Below, piece after piece: positions 53,711 through 63,176 of a DNA stretch of 64,000 bases. A program made the position numbers and the translations under genes. The DNA is from CBDCVO01 sp965223085. Its GTDB lineage: Bacteria > Pseudomonadota > Gammaproteobacteria > Ga0077536. Location: the NCBI GenBank assembly GCA_965223085.1, contig OZ244981.1:4650001-4714000 (forward strand), given 5' to 3'. The notes under the pieces were generated by a model, which was given only the letters and a program-made list of their open reading frames with translations, was not told the DNA's origin and did not search any database. Every line of letters starts with the position of its first letter. The first letter of the stretch is position 1.

Positions 53711-54457
53711 ATGAGCGAGGCCGCCACGACCAGAGTGCAATCGTTTATCGGCGATCCGGTTTCAGGCGATGGGCCGATAGAGCGCGAGGAACTGGAAGAA
53801 ATTTTTTCAGACCTGCAGTCTGATTTCCGCTACGACCATGAACTGAACGGTTGCCTCAATTGCGGCATCTGCACCGCAACCTGTCCGGCGGCTCACTACT
53901 ACGATTTCAGCCCGCGCGAAATCGTACAGCTGTTGTGGACCGAGAACCTCGAAGGGATCTACGACGCGATGCAGGAAAAGATCTGGGCATGCGCGCAGTG
54001 CTATACGTGTGCCGCCCGTTGTCCGTTCGGTAATTCACCGGGCGGCCTCATCATGCTCATGCGGGAAACAGCGATCAAGCACGGCATGGTGTCGGCCAAA
54101 AACGTATTGCGACCTTTCAGCCGAGTGATGCTGAAGCTGATATCGACGGGCAATCAGCTCAGTCCGGACATGATTACGCCGGACCACTTCGCTGATTGGG
54201 GCCCAAACGTCGCCAAGATCGATGCACCGCTGCAAACCTTGCGAAAAGCCATCCCGATGCCAACGTTGAATACGACGAAAACGGCCTGGGAAGTTAATTT
54301 GAAAACTTCCGTTGAGCTCTACACCATCTGGGAAGAAACCGGGGTTCTCGATCAGCTCGAAACGATTGATGAAAACCTGTTTGATGTGATTACTGACATC
54401 ATGGATGAAAAACGCGAGGATTGGGAAGATTTCCTGGAAGAGCAGGAAGAAGATTAG
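53711..54457 (+). CDS. shdrC1: sHdrC1, Fe-S subunit of the sulfur-oxidising Hdr-like complex
   Basis: 248 residues with two [4Fe-4S] motifs: CLNCGICTATCP (C48, C51, C54, C58) and CAQCYTCAARCP (C94, C97, C100, C104). HdrC proteins wire electrons between HdrA and HdrB. It is the first of the shdrC1-B1-A-Hyp-C2-B2-Hyp-lbpA set, the full order described for sHdr bacteria, which oxidise protein-bound sulfane sulfur to sulfite in the cytoplasm. It starts 11 bases after dsrE. Confidence 0.92.
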   Translation: MSEAATTRVQSFIGDPVSGDGPIEREELEEIFSDLQSDFRYDHELNGCLNCGICTATCPAAHYYDFSPREIVQLLWTENLEGIYDAMQEKIWACAQCYTCAARCPFGNSPGGLIMLMRETAIKHGMVSAKNVLRPFSRVMLKLISTGNQLSPDMITPDHFADWGPNVAKIDAPLQTLRKAIPMPTLNTTKTAWEVNLKTSVELYTIWEETGVLDQLETIDENLFDVITDIMDEKREDWEDFLEEQEED

Positions 54458-54511
54458 TCACACGCAATATCTTACGCGAAACGGCGCGCGTGACATTTTG
54501 GGAGACCGACA

Positions 54512-55876
54512 ATGAGCACGACAGACAATGGAAATGGTGAGCGGTTTACCGGCCATGGCGCCGAGTGGAGAGATTCAAATCTGAATCCCGCCGAAGCCGC
54601 GGTCGCGACGAACTGGGTCGAACAAAAAATCGACAAGCGCTCAATGCTGACGAACAAGGAACGGGTCGAAGACGTTCGCGACATCCTGTGGCAGCTGGAA
54701 AAGGATGGAGAAATCGTTGTCCATCGGGTTTCCGGCGATCACGAGCCGGTAACGGCAAAAACACTTTACGGGTGGGACAAGAAAATTCCAACCCGCCGTT
54801 TATGGCATCACAAGTCTTGCGGGCAGTGCGGCAATATACCCGGCTATCCGGCGTCACTGCTGTGGTTGATGAATGAGCTCGGCGTTGAATATCTTGACGA
54901 AACCGACCAGACTTCGTGTACCGCCTGGAACTACCACGGTTCGGGTATCGGCAACATCGAAAGTCTTGCCGCGGTGTTTCTGCGCAATTTTCATCAGGCT
55001 TATGTCGCTGCCCGTGCACAGGGTTTACCGGACGGTTATTTCTACCCGTTGGTTCACTGTGGAACGTCGTTCGGTAATTACAAGGAGGTCCGCGGTTACC
55101 TGCTGCACTCGGCAGAACTGCGTGAGCGGGTCAAGCAGATCCTCGGTAAACTCGACCGACTCGTGGATGGCAAGTTACTGATCCCCGAAGAGGTCGTGCA
55201 TTATTCAGAGTGGCTGCATGTGATGCGCGACCGAATTGCTGAACGCCAGGTCATCGATGCGTCAACGGTTCGCGCGACGATCCATCCCGCATGCCATGTC
55301 TACAAAATGGTGCCGGAGGATGCGATTTACGACGACGAGATTCTCGAGGGTAACCGGGTTGCCGTGTCTACCGGCGTTATCGAGGCGCTCGGCGCTGAAG
55401 TCGTCGACTACAAGACCTGGTACGACTGTTGCGGGTTCGGGTTTCGTCACATTATTTCCGAACGTGAATTCACGAGATCGTTTGCGATCGATCGGAAAAT
55501 CAAGGTGGCGGTCGAGGAAGCCGCGGCCGATGTCATGATCGGCCACGACACCGGCTGCATCACGACGATGGACAAGAACCAGTGGATCGGGAAGGCGGCG
55601 GGCAAAGGCTATGACTTACCCGTGCTCGCGGACTGCCAGTTTGCAGCCCTCGTCTGTGGTGCGCACCCCTACAAGATTGTTCAGTCGCACTGGCATGCAT
55701 CGTCGACCGAGACCTTGATGCAAAAACTGGGTATCGACTGGCAGGCGAAGAAAGCCGAATTCGAAGCGTACCTGAAAGTCGTTGAGTCCGGCCACCAGGA
55801 AAATCTCTACGATCCCCGCCTGATGAATACATCAGGCCCGGGATTCAAAGGGATCCCCATAGAGCATCAAAAATGA
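54512..55876 (+). CDS. shdrB1: sHdrB1, CCG-domain subunit
   Basis: 454 residues, with a ~90-residue N-terminal extension relative to simple HdrB. The first cysteine group is HKSCGQCGNIPGYP (C103, C106) and TSCTAWNYHG (C136). The second is HPACHVYKM with WYDCCGFGFRH. The usual CxxC that ends a CCG motif appears only as GHDTGCITTMD, so its cluster is atypical. HdrB subunits hold the catalytic non-cubane clusters. Starts after GGGAG; its stop overlaps shdrA by 4 bases. Confidence 0.92.
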   Translation: MSTTDNGNGERFTGHGAEWRDSNLNPAEAAVATNWVEQKIDKRSMLTNKERVEDVRDILWQLEKDGEIVVHRVSGDHEPVTAKTLYGWDKKIPTRRLWHHKSCGQCGNIPGYPASLLWLMNELGVEYLDETDQTSCTAWNYHGSGIGNIESLAAVFLRNFHQAYVAARAQGLPDGYFYPLVHCGTSFGNYKEVRGYLLHSAELRERVKQILGKLDRLVDGKLLIPEEVVHYSEWLHVMRDRIAERQVIDASTVRATIHPACHVYKMVPEDAIYDDEILEGNRVAVSTGVIEALGAEVVDYKTWYDCCGFGFRHIISEREFTRSFAIDRKIKVAVEEAAADVMIGHDTGCITTMDKNQWIGKAAGKGYDLPVLADCQFAALVCGAHPYKIVQSHWHASSTETLMQKLGIDWQAKKAEFEAYLKVVESGHQENLYDPRLMNTSGPGFKGIPIEHQK

Positions 55877-56922
55877 CAAAACCCATTTTAATTGTCGGCG
55901 GCGGACCAGCCGGCCTTGCCGCCTCGCAAGCACTGTCGCAGGTCGGTCACGCCAGTGTCCTGGTAGAGAAGGAAGCGGTCCTGGGCGGCGCGCCGATTCT
56001 GTCCGGTTACGCCAAACTGGTACCGAGCGGCGAGTGGGCAAAAGATGCCATCGGCGGAATGGTCATGCGCACCAACGACAATTCCCTGGTGGACGTTAAT
56101 ACGGGCGTCACTGTCGACGAATTCGGCGGCGAGCCCGGCGCTTTCACCGCGCAGCTGTCTAACGGGGATCGAATCGACGTCGGTGCAGCGATACTGACCA
56201 CCGGATTTACGCATTTCGACTCGATCAACAAACCGGAATGGGGGTTTGGCACGTTTCCGGATGTCGTGACGACCACCCAGGTCGAGCAAATGATTTCTTC
56301 TGGCGCGGGTGTGCGGTGTCCATCAGACGGTCGCAAACCGTCGCGCGTGGCGATCCTTTTGTGCGTCGGGTCGCGTGACCGGCAGATCGGGCGCGAGTGG
56401 TGCTCCAAGATCTGCTGTACCGTGTCATCGAATATCGCCATGGAAATCCGCGAAGAACTCCCGGAGTGCCATGTCTACATCTACTACATGGACATTCGCA
56501 CCTTCGGACTCTACGAAACGAAGTACTACTGGCGCAGCCAGGAAGAGTTCAAGGTCAAGTACATCAAAGCCCGAATCGCTGAAGTGACATCAGACGGGGA
56601 AAAACTCATCGTAAAAGGCGAAGACACCCTGGTAAAACGCCCGATCACAATCCCGTTCGATATGGTTGTGCACGCGATTGGGATGGATCCCAATGTCGAT
56701 AACAAGCGTATCGCGTCCGTGTTCGGCATCGATCTCGAACCGCACGGCTTCATCGACAAGGCGCCGACTTACAACAATAACGCGCAGACGTCGCGGCCCG
56801 GCGTTTTTGTTGCCGGCGCGGCTATGGGCCCGGAAACCATCGACGACTCGATTTCCCAGGGCACCGCGGCTGCCATTGCGGCGCTCGGCATCGGTGAACC
56901 GGCGCGTGTCGCCGCAGGTTAG
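55873..56922 (+). CDS. shdrA: sHdrA, FAD-binding subunit
   Basis: 349 residues: KPILIVGGGPAGLAASQALS at the N terminus (FAD), ILLCVGSRDRQIG with WCSKICC (cysteine group of HdrA, likely Fe-S ligands), and VFVAGAAMGPETIDDSISQG at the C-terminal FAD site. It is short compared with methanogen HdrA, as in sulfur oxidisers, and lacks the extra ferredoxin domains. It is the central electron-transfer subunit of the complex. Confidence 0.93.
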   Translation: MTKPILIVGGGPAGLAASQALSQVGHASVLVEKEAVLGGAPILSGYAKLVPSGEWAKDAIGGMVMRTNDNSLVDVNTGVTVDEFGGEPGAFTAQLSNGDRIDVGAAILTTGFTHFDSINKPEWGFGTFPDVVTTTQVEQMISSGAGVRCPSDGRKPSRVAILLCVGSRDRQIGREWCSKICCTVSSNIAMEIREELPECHVYIYYMDIRTFGLYETKYYWRSQEEFKVKYIKARIAEVTSDGEKLIVKGEDTLVKRPITIPFDMVVHAIGMDPNVDNKRIASVFGIDLEPHGFIDKAPTYNNNAQTSRPGVFVAGAAMGPETIDDSISQGTAAAIAALGIGEPARVAAG

Positions 56923-56930
56923 CCGCGTCG

Positions 56931-57803
56931 ATGAAGGTGCTTACCACTGCTACCGGGCCCGCGAATTCCCTCGGCCATCCGGATCACCCCCATCTCGATC
57001 TCAGCGGCCCGCGACTGGCCGCGGCCTTCGAATCCATGCTGACCGGCAGCGAGGCGCTGGGTGGCATCGAAGCCTATGTCGCGGCGCTGAAACTGAAGCA
57101 GCAGCTGTTTACCGATGTTCTGGGGCCGTGCGGCAGCGCCACTCTGGAACTCAATGCGTTCAAGTCGTTGTGCCCGTTCATGGCGGGCGTGCGCCGCCGC
57201 ATCGGGCCGTATCTGGAGGAGGAGATCTACCCCTTGGTCGCGGGCGCGGTGGGTGCGCTGATTTCGTCGGGCGACGACACGAACACGACCGACGAACGCC
57301 TCATGACATTTTGCACGTACTTTCCCACCGATAAATCGCATCGTTGGACGAAGGATTTGGGGGCGGAGATTCTTCACAATCTTGATCCGGAACGTTACCC
57401 ATTGATGAATCGGTGGGTCTGGGATCGCAAATCGAATACCGGCGTCCTGCGTGAAATCTGGTTCGCTGACGAGGTCAACCACATCACGATAGACGTTGGC
57501 GATGCCTACGCGACGTTTCTCGTATTGCGCGAAGAATTGAGTCAGTTTTTGAGTAACAACGGTGTGTTTCGCGACGTCAGCTACTACGTCGATCTGCTTT
57601 GCGCACAGATCTACGCGGATTATATTTGCGCCCAGGGCGGCAGTTACCTGCGCGCGGATTTCGCCTCGCCCGATGACCCAATGCAGTATGTTCGACGACT
57701 ATTGGGGTTGGATGGTGTGAAAGCGAAATCCGGTCGTACGCGTCTGAAAGCGATCGACGGCGAAGCTTATGTTATCGAAGAAGACCGGTCTTTATTGGGA
57801 TAA
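56931..57803 (+). CDS. sHdr-associated conserved protein (Hyp)
   Basis: 290 residues with no cofactor motif. Recognisable stretches are VLTTATGPANSLGHPDHPHL, GPCGSATLELNAFKSLCPFM and LDPERYPLMNRWVWDRKSNT. A protein of this kind stands between shdrA and shdrC2 in all complete shdr operons I recall. It may be needed for complex assembly. Spacing to shdrA is 8 bases and to shdrC2 9 bases. Confidence 0.88.
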   Translation: MKVLTTATGPANSLGHPDHPHLDLSGPRLAAAFESMLTGSEALGGIEAYVAALKLKQQLFTDVLGPCGSATLELNAFKSLCPFMAGVRRRIGPYLEEEIYPLVAGAVGALISSGDDTNTTDERLMTFCTYFPTDKSHRWTKDLGAEILHNLDPERYPLMNRWVWDRKSNTGVLREIWFADEVNHITIDVGDAYATFLVLREELSQFLSNNGVFRDVSYYVDLLCAQIYADYICAQGGSYLRADFASPDDPMQYVRRLLGLDGVKAKSGRTRLKAIDGEAYVIEEDRSLLG

Positions 57804-57812
57804 ACGACGACC

Positions 57813-58604
57813 ATGCCAATTCACGAAAAATCCCTGATCCGACCGGAAGACCTCAATACGAACGACGAACTCGTGATCGATGGTATCGACGTCTCGGGAC
57901 ATTGGAGCACGTTCATCGAGTCGCGTGTCGTCACCGATTACAACGAAGCCCTGGAAGAGGAAATTGGCGCATTACCGGGTGGCGAGTATATCCATCGTTG
58001 CTGGCAATGCGGATCGTGCACCAATTCGTGCACGATCAACGCGATCGAACCCGAGTTCAACCCGCGTTACTGGATTTATCTCATTCGGATGGGTATGGAA
58101 TCAGAGTTGCTGCGTGACAAGGATCTCATCTGGCAATGCGTATCGTGCAACAAATGCACCTACTCCTGCCCGCGCGATGTCATGCCGGAAGGCGTGATGA
58201 AGGCCACTGCGCATTGGCTCGAGCTCAAGGGGCATACCCCGAAATCGCCGTCAATGGTGTTCGACGAAGTGTTTACCGATCAGGTCATTGAGACCGGGAA
58301 AATCGAGGAAGGCCGAACCTTACGCCGGTTTTTGCAACGCACCGGGCAGCCATTGATGCAGGCGTGGCTCATCGAAATGACGAAACGGATGATCAAATAC
58401 CTGCCGCTGACAGTGCTTGCGAAAATGGGCATCGCCGGCATTCTCAAACCCCGCGCACGCGGATGGTCGAAAGCTCGCACCGCGCTCACCGAATATCGGG
58501 AAGAAGTTGAAACGCGACAACGCAAGGCCCTGCGACTCGATGCATTAATTGACATCGCCGAAAACGAATTGGGACTTGAATCGCCCGCCGGGAAACAGGC
58601 ATGA
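57813..58604 (+). CDS. shdrC2: sHdrC2, second Fe-S subunit
   Basis: 263 residues. Two [4Fe-4S] motifs are present: CWQCGSCTNSC (C63, C66, C69, C73) and CVSCNKCTYSCP (C109, C112, C115, C119). A basic helical tail follows (TAL-TEYREEVETRQRKALRLD). Its stop overlaps the shdrB2 start by 4 bases. Confidence 0.92.
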   Translation: MPIHEKSLIRPEDLNTNDELVIDGIDVSGHWSTFIESRVVTDYNEALEEEIGALPGGEYIHRCWQCGSCTNSCTINAIEPEFNPRYWIYLIRMGMESELLRDKDLIWQCVSCNKCTYSCPRDVMPEGVMKATAHWLELKGHTPKSPSMVFDEVFTDQVIETGKIEEGRTLRRFLQRTGQPLMQAWLIEMTKRMIKYLPLTVLAKMGIAGILKPRARGWSKARTALTEYREEVETRQRKALRLDALIDIAENELGLESPAGKQA

Positions 58605-59536
58605 CGAACAAAAAGCAGAAGTACCAGAAGGTTGCGTATTACCCGGGTTGTGCGCTGGAAGGGTCGGCGACGGCGTACGATCGCTCCACCCGAGCGGTTG
58701 GCAAGGTGCTGGGTCTGGATCTCGTCGAAGTCAAAGACTGGAATTGCTGCGGCGCCATGGAAGTCAAGAATATCGATGCCAGGATCCAGACGTATCTTTC
58801 CTCGCGTGTCATGTCGATCGCGGCGAACGAGATGGACAGGGACGTGATCATGGCGCCCTGCAACGGTTGTTATCACAACCTCAAAAAAGCTGAATATGAT
58901 TTAGGTCACGATGAACCGTCGCGGGATGTCGTGGACAAGCTTTCCACAAAGGCCGGGCATGAGACCTATCAGGCGGGCCAGGTGGAAACCATTCATGTGC
59001 TGGACTGGATCCGCGCGGCGATCGGCGAAGAAGGATTGGCCGAACGGGTCAGGAACTCGCTCAGCGGGCTAAAGATCGCCAACTATTACGGATGCATGTA
59101 CACCCGTCCCAGGCACATTTTTCCGGAAAAGGATCGTGGTCCCGGCAGTGAATCGACATCCAAGCCGCATTTTATGGACGATCTCCTGGCGGCGGCGGGT
59201 GCGGAGAATGTTGAATTCCCTCTCAAAACCGCTTGCTGTGGTGGCGCCCACACCTTGTCCGATAGTGACACGTCGACAAAACTCGTCCTGAATATCCTGC
59301 GCGCCGCCGAAGCAGCCGGCGCGGAAATCATTGCGACAGAATGCCCGACCTGTCATTCGGGCCTCGAAATGCATCAGATACGTGCCGAGAAAGAATTTGG
59401 CGTCGAGACAAAAGTAAAAATCATTTATTTCACTCAGCTGCTAGGCCTCGCGCTGGGGCTGAAGCCAAAAAAAGTCGGGATCCATGAAAATATCTCGGAT
59501 TCCCTGACGTTTCTGAAAGACAAGGGCCTCGCATGA
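58601..59536 (+). CDS. shdrB2: sHdrB2, second CCG-domain subunit
   Basis: 311 residues with two complete CCG motifs: YYPGCALEG (C17), DWNCCGAMEV (C49, C50) and APCNGC (C87, C90); then YYGCMYTRP, KTACCGGAHTLS and TECPTCHSGLE. Each set can hold a non-cubane [4Fe-4S] cluster, as in methanogen HdrB. It is therefore the canonical catalytic B subunit, in contrast to the atypical second motif of B1. Stop overlaps the next start by 4 bases. Confidence 0.93.
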   Translation: MTNKKQKYQKVAYYPGCALEGSATAYDRSTRAVGKVLGLDLVEVKDWNCCGAMEVKNIDARIQTYLSSRVMSIAANEMDRDVIMAPCNGCYHNLKKAEYDLGHDEPSRDVVDKLSTKAGHETYQAGQVETIHVLDWIRAAIGEEGLAERVRNSLSGLKIANYYGCMYTRPRHIFPEKDRGPGSESTSKPHFMDDLLAAAGAENVEFPLKTACCGGAHTLSDSDTSTKLVLNILRAAEAAGAEIIATECPTCHSGLEMHQIRAEKEFGVETKVKIIYFTQLLGLALGLKPKKVGIHENISDSLTFLKDKGLA

Positions 59537-59976
59537 CCAGGATTCGCGAGATTGAAGCGCAACTCAATGCGTTGATCGCCAGTGAGGTGGCGAACGTCGA
59601 GGCGGCTGCGCTGCTCGAAATGGGCGAACTGATACTGATTGCCTGGTTGAAGGCACATCAGAAAGTCCCGACGGATGAAACGCGCGAGGGGTTTCGCTTG
59701 TTAGCGTTGCAGCGTCAGGGTGCGATCGGCGATCCGAGTTTCAATGCGTGTCGCGAGACCTGTCGCGAGCTCGTCTATCACTACAATTTGATCCAGCAGC
59801 GTGAAAATGAAGGATTGGAGTGCGGCGAGTTGTACCGGATGATGGTTTTGATCACGAATCATTTGTGCCTGTTCGTCGGTGGTAAGATGGAAGTACGAGC
59901 TATTGGCGAATTTTGTTGTTCGTCAGCGCTGCTTCACAGGCAGGCGAACGACGTTGCGGAGATTGACAATGCCTAG
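59533..59976 (+). CDS. sHdr-associated small conserved protein
   Basis: 147 residues, helical, with cysteines in ACRETCRELVYHY, LECGELYR and EFCCSSALLH. No catalytic motif is recognised. It lies between shdrB2 and lbpA, overlapping both, so it is co-translated with the complex. Such small hypothetical genes are common before lbpA in shdr operons. Confidence 0.82.
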   Translation: MTRIREIEAQLNALIASEVANVEAAALLEMGELILIAWLKAHQKVPTDETREGFRLLALQRQGAIGDPSFNACRETCRELVYHYNLIQQRENEGLECGELYRMMVLITNHLCLFVGGKMEVRAIGEFCCSSALLHRQANDVAEIDNA

Positions 59977-60409
59977 CGTTAGAGGTTGCTACTTGGCGGA
60001 AGATCGTTTGTACGATGTCGATAATCATATCTGGATGCAGGAAATCGGAGACCGCAGGGTTAAAATCGGCATGACCGCGGTTGCGACGGCAATGGCGGGT
60101 CAGCTCGTTGCATTCACACCGAAAAAGGTCGGACGTACGGTCAAGCCGGGTAAGTCGTGTGCCACGATTGAATCAGGAAAATGGGTTGGGCCGGCAAAAT
60201 CGGCAGCGGGCGGCGAAATACTTGAGGTCAATACGGCCCTGGTCGACAATCCGGCGCTCGCTAACGACGATCCTTATGAGGCGGGATGGATGGTCATCTT
60301 GCAGGCCGACGATTGGGAGTCGGTAAAACCCCGGCTCGTTGCCGGCCCGGACGTTGTAGAACCGTATAATGCGAAAATGGAAGCTGATGGTTTCGACGGC
60401 TGCGAGTAA
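59969..60409 (+). CDS. lbpA: LbpA, lipoate-binding protein of the sHdr system
   Basis: 146 residues from ATG 59969 (MPSVRGCYLAEDRLYDVDNH), overlapping the previous gene by 8 bases. It is GcvH-like, with the lipoyl lysine K71 in ATIESGKWVGPAKS and the flanking hairpin GQLVAFTPKKVGRTVKPGKS. LbpA differs from glycine-cleavage GcvH in operon and surface and is an essential partner of sHdr. The adjacent ligase and LipS genes would lipoylate it. Confidence 0.93.
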   Translation: MPSVRGCYLAEDRLYDVDNHIWMQEIGDRRVKIGMTAVATAMAGQLVAFTPKKVGRTVKPGKSCATIESGKWVGPAKSAAGGEILEVNTALVDNPALANDDPYEAGWMVILQADDWESVKPRLVAGPDVVEPYNAKMEADGFDGCE

Positions 60410-60470
60410 TTCGCGACGAACATCGGACACCGGGATGCTCACCTGACGATTACCGGAGTGCAGACAAAGA

Positions 60471-60809
60471 TTGGAACTAGCAGAATTACAGGATAATGCG
60501 GTCGACGCGGCAAAACTGTTAAAAGCGATGTCGAACGAGTCGAGATTACTGATCCTGTGCAATCTCGCCGAAGGCGAAATGTCTGTCGGCGCATTACAAG
60601 CGTGTGTTGATCTCACTCAGTCAGCCTTGTCGCAACACCTCGCGGTTCTTCGGCGGGCAAACATCGTGAAAACACGCAGAGATTCGCAGTCGATTTTCTA
60701 CAGTCTTGCGAGCGAGCCGGTAGAAGAGATTATGGCGACGCTGTACGCATACTTCTGCGCACCTGCGAAATCGGCAAAGGCCAAGCGTCAACGCCAGACC
60801 GCACGGTAA
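60471..60809 (+). CDS. ArsR-family sulfane-sulfur sensor (sHdrR/SqrR-like)
   Basis: 112 residues from a TTG start. The winged-helix core is KAMSNESRLLILCNLAEGEM, then the recognition helix DLTQSALSQHLAVLRRANIV. Cysteines are C30, C45 and C96; the C30-C96 spacing of 66 equals that of the disulfide/tetrasulfide-forming pair in SqrR (C41/C107) as I remember it. It probably represses shdr and related genes until persulfide oxidises it. Candidate operators are ATTAG-N6-CTAAT at 45593 and 53272. Confidence 0.85.
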   Translation: MELAELQDNAVDAAKLLKAMSNESRLLILCNLAEGEMSVGALQACVDLTQSALSQHLAVLRRANIVKTRRDSQSIFYSLASEPVEEIMATLYAYFCAPAKSAKAKRQRQTAR

Positions 60810-60863
60810 TTTTCACCCTGCGATTCAATCCCTGTCGCTGCGTTAGGCTTACCCCATCCCTGT

Positions 60864-60890
60864 CCCATCCCCTCCATTTGAGGGGATGGG
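60864..60890. terminator. Strong hairpin after the regulator gene
   Basis: CCCATCCCCTC, five bases, GAGGGGATGGG: a perfect 11-bp GC-rich stem 55 bases after the ArsR stop. There is no T run, so intrinsic termination is uncertain, but no gene is crossed. Confidence 0.5.
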
Positions 60891-60893
60891 GAC

Positions 60894-62789
60894 GTGTGGC
60901 GTTCAAGTCCGGTGTCGCGTTATTGTGCTCTTCCATTTAAAGGCAAATATCGTTCCGTGCGGCGCTGTCTTCCGCTCGGAACGGAACGCTTTATTCGTGA
61001 AACGTTAGCCAGCGCGCTACTGCTTCTGTGCCTGTCCTTCGTGACGGCGCATGAAAGCAAGGACGACACGAACCCTGTCGTGTTGGCGCCCGGGTACAGC
61101 GATTTGTCGTTCGATGCGCCGAAACCCGGCAGCTACTTCCTGCCCTCTCTAGGGCGCGCAGCGGATGCACGATTCGTAGATTCGCATGAAAACAGCGGTA
61201 CGTTGTACGAACGGTACGCCGTTCGCGCAACTTTGCTCAGCTTTATCTTTGCGCAATGCAGCGATGTTAACGGATGTCCGCTCGCCAGCTACGTAATGCG
61301 CCAGGTGGCTCAACGCCTCGCGGAAGACGTCAGTATTCGAGACCGGGTTCGCTTGATCAGTTTCAGCTTCGATCTCGCGCATGACACGCCGGCAAACCCG
61401 GAGGAGTACGCCAGGTCTTTCAGGCGGGAAGGAATCGACTGGGATTTTGTTGTGGCGCCGGATCACCGGTTTCTGGCCAATACATTAGCGCCGTACGAAC
61501 AATCAGTTCAGGTATCCGACGGACATACATTCGCTCATATATTGCGAGTTTTTCTTATCGATCCTGAATTCCGGATCCGCACCATCTACAGCACAGCGTT
61601 TCTGCATGCCGATACCTTGGCGAGCGATATCGGGAGTGTTCTGGCCGAACAGCGCAATTCGTCAATTTCCGGAAAGAGCGACGTCGATGCAATCCGGAAT
61701 ATTCATTCCTCCGAGCACGCTATGAACCCGGAGCTAGGGTTGCCCGATAAGTTTGCACATGCCGCGACTACACCAACGCCAACCCAGGTCCGCCTGGGAG
61801 AACGACTGTTCTTCGACCGTCGCCTCTCGCTGAACAAAACCATCTCATGCGCCATGTGTCACGTGCCTGACCAGGGGTTTTCGGTGAATGAGCTTGCCAC
61901 CGCAGTCGGGATCGAAGGCCGTACGGTCAAGCGTAACGCGCCGACTCTTCTGAACGTTGCGTATCTTCGAACACTATTCCATGACGCGCGGGAAACGCGG
62001 CTCGAGACTCAGGTTTGGTCTCTGCTGCTGGCCGATAACGAAATGGATAATCCATCGGTAGGCCATGTCATTGACACGGTGAATGCGCTACCGGGTTATC
62101 GGGACCAGTTCCGCATCGCATTCAACGCAGCAGTCACCATGCGATCGATTGGGTCCGTACTTGCAGCCTATCAACGGACGCTCATTGCGGCGGGCAGTCC
62201 GTACGATCAGTACACCTTCGGGAAGGACGATACTGCATTATCGCCCGCGGCTAAGTGTGGATTAGCGCTATTTCGAGGGAAGGCAAATTGTGCCGCCTGT
62301 CATACGATCGATGAAGATCATGCCCTGTTTACTGATCAGGCAGTGCACAACACCGGTATTGGTTATCGTACGTCGATGGGCACCGTCGCCATGCAACGCC
62401 GCGTTGAACTCTCGCCCGGAATCGAAATCAGTTACGTCGCTGCATCCGCCGAACGGCGAACAAATGATCTGGGCCGTTACGAAGTATCGCAGGATCCCGA
62501 TGACCGCTAGAAATACGGTACACCGACATTGTGAAACGTTGCCGTTACCGCACCGTATATGCACGACGGCTCCCTATCGACACTGGATGACGTTGTCGCG
62601 TTCTATAACAACGGTGGTATCGATAACCCGTTGCTCGACCCGTTGATCCGTCCGCTCAGTCTGACCACGGAAGAACACTCGGACCTTGTTACATTTCTCC
62701 GTAGCCTGACGAGCCCAGCAGTCGCGACGCTGGCAGCGCGGGCCAGGTTGGTCGAGATCAGCAATCCACGCGAGGACGATATTCGCTGA
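60894..62789 (+). pseudogene. SCO-domain / di-haem cytochrome c peroxidase fusion, two in-frame stops
   Basis: One frame runs from 60894 to 62789. After a signal-like segment (TLASALLLLCLSFVTAHE) comes a SCO/thioredoxin-like domain with FIFAQCSDVNGCPLASYVMR. A MauG/CcpA-type domain follows, with haem motifs CAMCH and CAACH. At 62508 a TAG replaces the expected tryptophan (RYEVSQDPDDR-stop-KYGTPTL), and at 62532 a TGA replaces the arginine of TLRNVA. The frame then continues NVAVTAPYMHDGSLSTLDDV to a stop at 62789. Both changes fit C-to-T/G-to-A transitions. The protein would lack the C-terminal ~90 residues, including a likely haem-ligand region. Confidence 0.85.
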
Positions 62790-62895
62790 GCAAGTTTGCA
62801 AATATAATCATTTCGTCGGCGTTCAGCCGAGCATCAGGCATTCCGCAAGAACCGATTTACCTCACTCACGGCTTCCTATCCGTTCCGAATACTGT

Positions 62896-63076
62896 AAGCG
62901 CCACGTAATAGGCACCCTGTTTAAATCGTGTCGATGAATGTAGAGGTTCTCCGTTTAAATCTAAAGCGGAGAAACGAGCGATGGCACGACGGACGAAAGC
63001 ACAATGGGAGGCGTTGATAAAATCGCACGCGGAAAGCGGACAGACGGCATTGGCATTCACGGCAGCCGCAACCTAG
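62896..63076 (+). mobile_element. IS66 left end with truncated TnpA
   Basis: TGTAAGCGCCACGTAATAGG at the left resembles the IS66 terminus repeated at 63508. An ATG at 62981 opens MARRTKAQWEALIKSHAESG, an IS66 TnpA start, which stops at 63076 after 31 residues. Only the first ~180 bases of the element remain. The rest of 62790-63176 has no gene. Confidence 0.7.
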
Positions 63077-63176
63077 CAGCTAAAGAGATCAAGCCGTGGG
63101 ATATCGTTTGAGCGAGCTAAAACAAAACGGTGCTTTGTCCCCGAATACCCTACTAAGCGTGATAATCAACATGGCG

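Noticed and set aside
59969..60409. Glycine-cleavage H protein
   Set aside because: The lipoyl lysine is present, but there are no gcvT/gcvP genes and it closes the shdr operon, so LbpA is the better call.
62508..62534. Possible stop-codon recoding (pyrrolysine or selenocysteine) in the SCO-MauG gene
   Set aside because: Two different stops at Trp and Arg positions, with no sign of a recoding element, are better explained by mutation.
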